Below are positions 59,682 through 64,000 of a stretch of 64,000 nt of DNA, piece after piece (the first letter of the stretch is position 1; each line of letters starts with the position of its first letter). The position numbers were made by a program, and so were the translations under genes. This DNA is from an uncultured Oscillospiraceae bacterium (GTDB taxonomy: Bacteria > Bacillota > Clostridia > Oscillospirales > Oscillospiraceae). The stretch covers positions 1-64,000 of the forward strand of contig CAKTEQ010000006.1 of NCBI GenBank assembly GCA_934552825.1, written 5' to 3'. Below the pieces are notes generated by a model, which was given only the letters and a program-made list of their open reading frames with translations, had not been told where the DNA came from and did no database searches.

Positions 59682-61376
59682 ATGACACGATCCACTCTTT
59701 CAGAATTTCATAATATCCGGCGCTCCATGCAAAAGCGGCTGGTGCTCTATATGATCACCCTGGCCGTCATTCTGGCAGCGGCGCTGATGGCGGGGCTGTT
59801 CTTCTTCAACCAGCTGAGAAACCCCCGGGAGGGGGTAGTCACGTCGCTTAACTTCCGCATGGATGCCTTTTCATCGGATATGGAGTCCCTGTGGCGGAAT
59901 GTTGCCGTTATGGGCGTCCATCTCTCCGAGGACATGGCCGCCATAGTTGAGGAGCAGACACCGGAACTGTCGGCTCTAGACGGGGACGCGGACGCTGTAG
60001 AGCGGCTGGAGGAGGCCATGCTGGAGCCACTGTGCCAGTATATCCGGCAGGTGGACTGCTCCGGCGCGTTCGTGGTGCTGAATACCTCTCTTGGCGGCGA
60101 TGAATTCCGCGGAGGTCTGTACGTCCAGCGGAGTAATTCCGCCCGTATGACCAGTGATCTGCTGCTCTACCGGGGCATGGCAGACATCGGGCGTCGGCAT
60201 CATGTAATGCCGCACCGAAAGTGGGCTCAGGAGTTTGAGCTCTCCGAGTTCCCCGGCCTTGCCGAGCATTTGAATACGGCCTCCTCCCCCATTGACCACG
60301 ACTGCCGGACGACCACGCTGCTGACTCTGCCCGACACCTCGGAACGTGCTATCCTGCTGACCGTGCCCATGTTGGGAGCGGACGGTACAGTGTACGGGCT
60401 GTGCGGCTTTGCCATCAATCAGACCTACTTCTCTGCCCACCACATCCAGCCCTCCGGAATCAGCAGCCTTGCCTGTCTTCTGTCAGAGAGGGCGGAGGGG
60501 CTGGATACTTCCAAAAGCCTGATCACCTATCCCGCCGATGGTTTTTGCTTTGTACCGGAAGAACTGCTAACGGAAAAAGGAATCCGGGAGGGTCTTACGG
60601 TCTACACCGGAACGAATTTCTCCTACGTGGGGATTTCCAAACCATTTCTGGCGGCCAGCGGGGATCTGGAGCCCCATACGCTCACCGTGCTGCTCCCCAA
60701 GAGTGACTATAACCAGGTCCTTTTGAGAAACTCCTTGGAGATCGTTGGACTTCTGTTGCTGCTGCTGTTTTTCGGTGTGGTCTGCTGCCTCTACTATACC
60801 CGCCGCTACCTGCGCCCCGTCATGCGGGATATCGAGCTTCTCAAAAAAGAGAACTGCGGCGGCGCACAGATGACCTTCGCCGAATTGCAGCCCGTCTCCG
60901 CAAAGCTGCGTTTTCACGAACAGACGATTACCGATCTGCAAACGGAAAAACAGAATGTGCAGGCGCAGGCCGACCGCTTCCGCACTCAGAATGAGCAGCT
61001 CCTCAGTGAAAAGCAGGCCCTGCAGGGGCAGGTTGAGGATATGCAGAGTCAGGTAAAGGATACGCAGGAGCAACTGGACGATTCCCTGGCGGAACTTCGC
61101 CGTTTGACCTATCTGGGAAGAAAAGAGTTGGATTCAGAGGACTATGAAAACTTCCTGACCGGCTACGCCAAGCTGAGTGCAAGGGAGCTCGAGATTTGCG
61201 ACGCTCTGGTCAGAGGTCTCAGCGCACGCCAGTGCGCTGAGCAGATCGGCTGCGCACCCAGCACCATTGATACCTACCGGAAGCGTATCTACGAAAAAAC
61301 GAAAATCCACAAAATCCGGCATCTTCAGCTCTGCTATGCATTTATGCGGATGGAACAGGAGGAAGAAACAGAATAG
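59682..61376 (+). CDS. Membrane-spanning one-component regulator: extracellular sensor, coiled coil, LuxR HTH
   Basis: 564 aa. TM1 ~21-45, an extracytoplasmic domain of ~320 residues that may be Cache-like (FVVLNTSLGGDEFRGGLYVQ, GADGTVYGLCGFAIN), TM2 ~365-392 (LEIVGLLLLLLFFGVVCCLYY), a Gln/Glu-rich coiled coil ~400-490, and a C-terminal LuxR-type helix-turn-helix (LSARELEICDALVRGLSARQ, then CAPSTIDTYRKRIYEKT). A DNA-binding domain attached to a membrane receptor with no kinase is uncommon (compare ToxR/CadC, which use a different HTH). It starts 37 nt after the binding-protein gene. GGAGG precedes the ATG. TAG stop. Confidence 0.87.
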   Translation: MTRSTLSEFHNIRRSMQKRLVLYMITLAVILAAALMAGLFFFNQLRNPREGVVTSLNFRMDAFSSDMESLWRNVAVMGVHLSEDMAAIVEEQTPELSALDGDADAVERLEEAMLEPLCQYIRQVDCSGAFVVLNTSLGGDEFRGGLYVQRSNSARMTSDLLLYRGMADIGRRHHVMPHRKWAQEFELSEFPGLAEHLNTASSPIDHDCRTTTLLTLPDTSERAILLTVPMLGADGTVYGLCGFAINQTYFSAHHIQPSGISSLACLLSERAEGLDTSKSLITYPADGFCFVPEELLTEKGIREGLTVYTGTNFSYVGISKPFLAASGDLEPHTLTVLLPKSDYNQVLLRNSLEIVGLLLLLLFFGVVCCLYYTRRYLRPVMRDIELLKKENCGGAQMTFAELQPVSAKLRFHEQTITDLQTEKQNVQAQADRFRTQNEQLLSEKQALQGQVEDMQSQVKDTQEQLDDSLAELRRLTYLGRKELDSEDYENFLTGYAKLSARELEICDALVRGLSARQCAEQIGCAPSTIDTYRKRIYEKTKIHKIRHLQLCYAFMRMEQEEETE

Positions 61377-61380
61377 CAGA

Positions 61381-61420
61381 AAAAACACTGGCGGTTCAAT
61401 GAGGAACCGCCAGTGTTTTT
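61381..61420. terminator. Terminator of the binding protein/sensor unit
   Basis: 17-bp stem AAAAACACTGGCGGTTC/GAACCGCCAGTGTTTTT (loop AATGAG), immediately after the stop. Confidence 0.93.
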
Positions 61421-61615
61421 CTTGCAATCATTCAGATTTCCTGCGCCGAGCTTTCCAAGTATCAGAGGCAGCTGACCGAGATTCAGAAAGGTATTGCCAC
61501 AAACAGTGCCCCAGATATATCGCAAAGAGATATTTTTTACCTGCTTATTGCAGCATCCTCCTTTGCAATCTAACGATAGAATATACACAAACAGGAAAGC
61601 GGTGAAACTATAAAC

Positions 61616-61850
61616 GTGACCCAGCGGCTGCGACAGCTTCTTGACAAGTGCGGATGGCCGGATACAGTCTTGCATGAGAGTACGGTCTTGGGACGTCCAC
61701 CAGCGACAACCTGTTTTATCGGAACACCCTCCCTCTATCCCTAGCTGGGGGTCATCCGCGGGGTATTCGGCATCTCTCAGTTTTTTACGAAGAGCGATAT
61801 CGTGGAGCTCACAACGGAACCGAAGGAGTTTGTTGATCGCTGTGTCAATT
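61616..61850 (+). pseudogene. Unrecognised remnant with in-frame TAG
   Basis: From GTG 61616 the frame gives VTQRLRQLLDKCGWPDTVLH and on to PSLYP, TAG at 61742-61744, then LGVIRGVFGISQFFTKSDIV and EPKEFVDRCVNYS up to the converging response-regulator stop. The amino acid pattern either side of TAG is protein-like with good codon use, so this is likely a broken gene. I do not recognise the family. The rest of 61421-61848 holds nothing I can support. Confidence 0.35.
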
Positions 61851-62475
61851 ACTCTTCAACCAGGTTGGCAACCAACTTGACGTCGCTGACCGCCAACGCA
61901 AGTTGAAGTTTGTTTTCAAATCCGGTTTTTTGTAGCATGTTTGCCACATGGAACTTGATGGTCGACATCTCGCAGCCCATCTCTGCCGCAATGCGCGTAT
62001 AGGACAGTCCCCGCAGCAGATGCCGCAGAACCTTCAACTCCGTCTTTGTAAATTCCGTACTTTTTGCCATACCGATCTCGACCGTCGGAGGCGTGTCCGG
62101 AAAGATGTGTTCACCTGCCATTGTCTTCCGGACGACATCCATCAGACGCTTCTCGGTAGAGTCCTTGTACCACAGACTGTCAGCTCCGGCCTGCTTTGAT
62201 TCGTCCAGAACTGCACAGTCGATGAGTGAGGTCACTACAATGATTTTACTCTTCGGGTTCATGGCCTTGATCTGCCGAACGGCAGTCAACCCATTCTCGC
62301 CGCGCTCCGTCTGCACATCCATCAAAATCAACTCGACCTGGCTTGTCCTGCATACCTCGACCGCCTGCTTTGCGCTGGGGATGGACGCTACAATCTGATA
62401 TCCGCCCTCTGCGCGGAAATAGTTTTCCAGCAGACTGCGGATCATGGTCTGGTCTTCAACAATCATCACTCTCAT
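61849..62475 (-). CDS. NarL/FixJ-type response regulator
   Basis: 208 aa. Receiver domain ~1-120 with acidic pair in VMIVEDQTM, phospho-Asp in LILMDVQTE (~55), Thr/Ser in IIVVTSL and Lys in LWYKDST. LuxR HTH ~150-205 (FTKTELKVLRHLLRGLSYTR, CEMSTIKFHVANMLQKTG). All catalytic residues are present. It starts at ATG 62473-62475 behind GGAGGGG and overlaps the histidine kinase gene by 20 nt, so this is a cognate pair. Confidence 0.94.
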   Translation of the reverse strand: MRVMIVEDQTMIRSLLENYFRAEGGYQIVASIPSAKQAVEVCRTSQVELILMDVQTERGENGLTAVRQIKAMNPKSKIIVVTSLIDCAVLDESKQAGADSLWYKDSTEKRLMDVVRKTMAGEHIFPDTPPTVEIGMAKSTEFTKTELKVLRHLLRGLSYTRIAAEMGCEMSTIKFHVANMLQKTGFENKLQLALAVSDVKLVANLVEE

Positions 62476-63424
62476 GAGCCGTCCCCTCCTTTTCCAGCAA
62501 TCTGAGCATGAGTTTGAAGCGAGGAATGCTCTGGATCTCAATGCTTCCTCCCACTTCCTCCACGCGATGACGCAGCATGGAAAGACCACCGCCCTCCGTG
62601 ATTTCCCCTTTTGGCGCCACGCCGTTGTTGGTCAGAATAACTTCCGTGCGCCTAGATTCGCTCCGGACTCTCACATACAGCTCCGTACCTGCCGCATGGC
62701 GGGCGCAGTTGGCCGCACACTCGCGGATCGCCAGCGCAATCAGCGTACGGATCTCCAATGCCTGCGGCTGACTGCCTTGTAACAGGACCCTGACGCCCAT
62801 TTCCTCCGCCCGTTTTTCGGCGGCTTCCATCGGCTCGAGTTGGACAGTCATTTGATTGGAGCGATAAAGGACCGCAATGGACTGTTCCCACAGCGCCGCA
62901 CTTGCGCGGATCTCCTCAAGGCTTGCCTGCCGGAGCAGTGCTCGTCTCGCCGCAAGGATGCTGTGCCCGATGTCATCGTGTACGCGCAGCTTCATCGCAA
63001 GCGTCTCTTCCTTCCGGATGATCTCCGGCATCTGCTCAAACAACAGACGAAACCGTTCATTCGCCTCTTCCAGCTTCGCATTATCCGCTTTCAGCTGGTC
63101 TTGCTCCTGGATGAGTTCCGTAACGTCCGCGGCGGTAATCTGCGTATACTGAGCCCCCGCTTTTGTCGTGATCTGCTCCTGCGTAAAGCGCAGCGCCTTA
63201 CCGTCCGGAAAGCGGTAGATCTGAAGGCGCATATCCAGACAGTGCACGCCTGAAGGCGGCGAATGCAGTGCGCTCTGCATCTCCGCAAGCGACTGTATGC
63301 CACCCTTTCGCATCCAGTTCCCAATGGCGAGCATTCGATGGTTAACGAGTCTCACCACGCCGTTTTTATCGAAGAAGCAGACTGCTATAGGCAGACTATC
63401 GAAGCTCTCTTTGATCCTGTCCAT
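62456..63424 (-). CDS. Cytoplasmic PAS histidine kinase (HisKA_3/NarX type)
   Basis: 322 aa with no membrane segment. PAS-like N-terminus (ESFDSLPIAVCFFDKNGVVRL, cut), linker helix, DHp helix with phospho-His H149 (LAMKLRVHDDIGHSI), and HATPase domain with N-box IALAIRECAANCARHA and G-box GGGLSMLRHRV. All needed kinase motifs are visible. It senses an internal signal or one delivered by the partner encoded upstream (15-nt gap). It phosphorylates the NarL-type regulator. Confidence 0.92.
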   Translation of the reverse strand: MDRIKESFDSLPIAVCFFDKNGVVRLVNHRMLAIGNWMRKGGIQSLAEMQSALHSPPSGVHCLDMRLQIYRFPDGKALRFTQEQITTKAGAQYTQITAADVTELIQEQDQLKADNAKLEEANERFRLLFEQMPEIIRKEETLAMKLRVHDDIGHSILAARRALLRQASLEEIRASAALWEQSIAVLYRSNQMTVQLEPMEAAEKRAEEMGVRVLLQGSQPQALEIRTLIALAIRECAANCARHAAGTELYVRVRSESRRTEVILTNNGVAPKGEITEGGGLSMLRHRVEEVGGSIEIQSIPRFKLMLRLLEKEGTAHESDDC

Positions 63425-63439
63425 ACGCCTCTACCCCCT

Positions 63440-64000
63440 TCATTTTCCCAGCTCCCACATCACATATTGCAGTCCGTCCTCATCCTGCTCCCATTCCAGG
63501 CCGGGAAATTGCGCGCTCAATCCGCAGAGCGGCTCCGTCGCTGAAACGCAGATAGCCACCTCCGCCCGCTCACCGACCTCTATGGAAATCAGCAGTGCGC
63601 GCAGCGATTCCAGTTCCACCTCCACGACCGCTTCAAACAGGTCATAGGCTTGTGTCGCCTGTTCGACTGTAAGCTGGCCCTCCCCTTTGACGACTGTCCT
63701 ACAGTCTGCGCCATAGACGCTGATATTCTCGGAAGATTCGTTAAAACACAGCAAAAGCTCCTGTATGCAGATAACGCCGCGCTGCATGCCGACAAAGATC
63801 AAATTATTTCTGCGCTTGATGTAGGTACCAATTATGATGACCTGCCCAAGCAGGCGTCTGGCCCTGTCCGGGTCTTCCGTCTTCTGCAGTTCAGCCAGAA
63901 GATCCAACAGCATAGCAATCTGCCGGGCGGTCTGCGCCTCCATCATGTCATACAGGCGGTTTTTCTCTGTCAACTTCAGCCATCTCGCGTGCTGTGCATT
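63440..64000 (-). CDS. Degenerate sensor-kinase-like protein, C-terminal part
   Basis: Partial: the frame is open to the right edge (last visible codons ARWLKLTEKNRLYDMMEAQT). Visible ~187 residues: a helical hairpin at DHp position (MMEAQTARQIAMLLDLLAEL, RRLLGQVIIIGTYIKRRNN), where the phospho-His is absent, then an HATPase-like fold (CFNESSENISVYGADC) without N- or G-boxes. It resembles the C-terminus of Firmicute membrane sensor proteins that precede a PAS histidine kinase and response regulator. I infer a signal-input partner, not an active kinase. A TTG at 63971-63973 could be an internal start but has no ribosome site. Confidence 0.65.
   Translation of the reverse strand, partial: NAQHARWLKLTEKNRLYDMMEAQTARQIAMLLDLLAELQKTEDPDRARRLLGQVIIIGTYIKRRNNLIFVGMQRGVICIQELLLCFNESSENISVYGADCRTVVKGEGQLTVEQATQAYDLFEAVVEVELESLRALLISIEVGERAEVAICVSATEPLCGLSAQFPGLEWEQDEDGLQYVMWELGK

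Noticed and set aside
1..64000. CRISPR array, rRNA operon, intact insertion sequence or replication origin
   Set aside because: No spaced direct-repeat array, no rRNA-like sequence, no transposase with flanking inverted repeats, and no DnaA-box cluster was seen. Only an integrase tail remains at 50.8 kb.

Overview
The window looks like chromosome from a spore-forming, anaerobic Clostridia member, probably a gut Oscillospirales-type bacterium. The support is a SleB cortex-lytic enzyme, RNase Y next to YmdB, AGGAGG-type ribosome binding sites, sigma-A promoters of TTGACA/TATAAT type, GC-rich codon use, an acyl (butyrate-type) kinase, two long flavin 'ene'-reductases, and a soluble NuoE/NuoF/NfnB-like transhydrogenase in place of a respiratory complex. 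No 16S or other phylogenetic marker is present, so the taxonomy is inference.

Layout. 1-0.84 kb: the end of a probable integrative element carrying a ParB-domain gene. Its edge abuts a ~155 bp repeat whose second copy (35.31-35.46 kb, inverted) directly follows a tRNA-Gly gene. 1.0-3.8 kb: a PadR/DUF1700 operon with a broken third gene, then brnQ split by an in-frame TAG. 4-16.2 kb: a 648-aa flavin reductase, a permease-KtrB-KtrA operon, tRNA-Gln, small membrane genes, isochorismatase, a small SLH protein and a MarR-controlled heterodimeric ABC exporter. 16.3-21.1 kb: a CUT2-type sugar ABC transporter without a binding protein, a ~420-nt leader, and an AraC regulator whose receiver domain has lost its phosphorylation residues. 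21.3-30.6 kb: YhaN/YhaO-like nuclease pair, YmdB, RNase Y, SleB, a butyrate-kinase-family gene and a lipoprotein. 30.7-35.5 kb: two flavoproteins with a LysR regulator, and tRNA-Gly. 35.6-46.1 kb: D,D-carboxypeptidase, Pgi, XRE-cupin/AzlCD, a P-loop protein, MscS, a two-gene tRNA trans-editing operon, RmlA, a 29-aa basic protein and an aldehyde dehydrogenase. 46.2-50.5 kb: a three-gene electron-bifurcating transhydrogenase resembling the Sporomusa-type Nfn (Stn).

From 50.5 kb the character changes to accessory DNA. About 1.35 kb of degenerate sequence contains the C-terminal end of a tyrosine recombinase. It is followed by a minus-strand island: three translationally coupled small zinc-ribbon/receiver-like proteins, a large SLH-anchored adhesin with SpaA-like domains, a small cytoplasmic protein and a lipoprotein. 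Divergent from it are a CUT1-type solute-binding lipoprotein and a membrane-spanning sensor ending in a LuxR DNA-binding domain. The window closes with a soluble histidine kinase, a NarL-type response regulator and a third, apparently kinase-dead, sensor protein running off the right edge.

How the parts work together: the core of the window is redox and envelope housekeeping with local one-component regulators (PadR, MarR, XRE-cupin, LysR), several with recognisable operators. The 50.5-64 kb island reads as a surface-sensing and surface-display module with three layers: a binding protein feeding a transmembrane transcription factor, a cytoplasmic two-component pair with a degenerate partner, and SLH/lipoprotein effectors. 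I regard this island, the Stn-like complex and the binding-protein-less transporter with its pseudo-receiver regulator as the most worthwhile leads.
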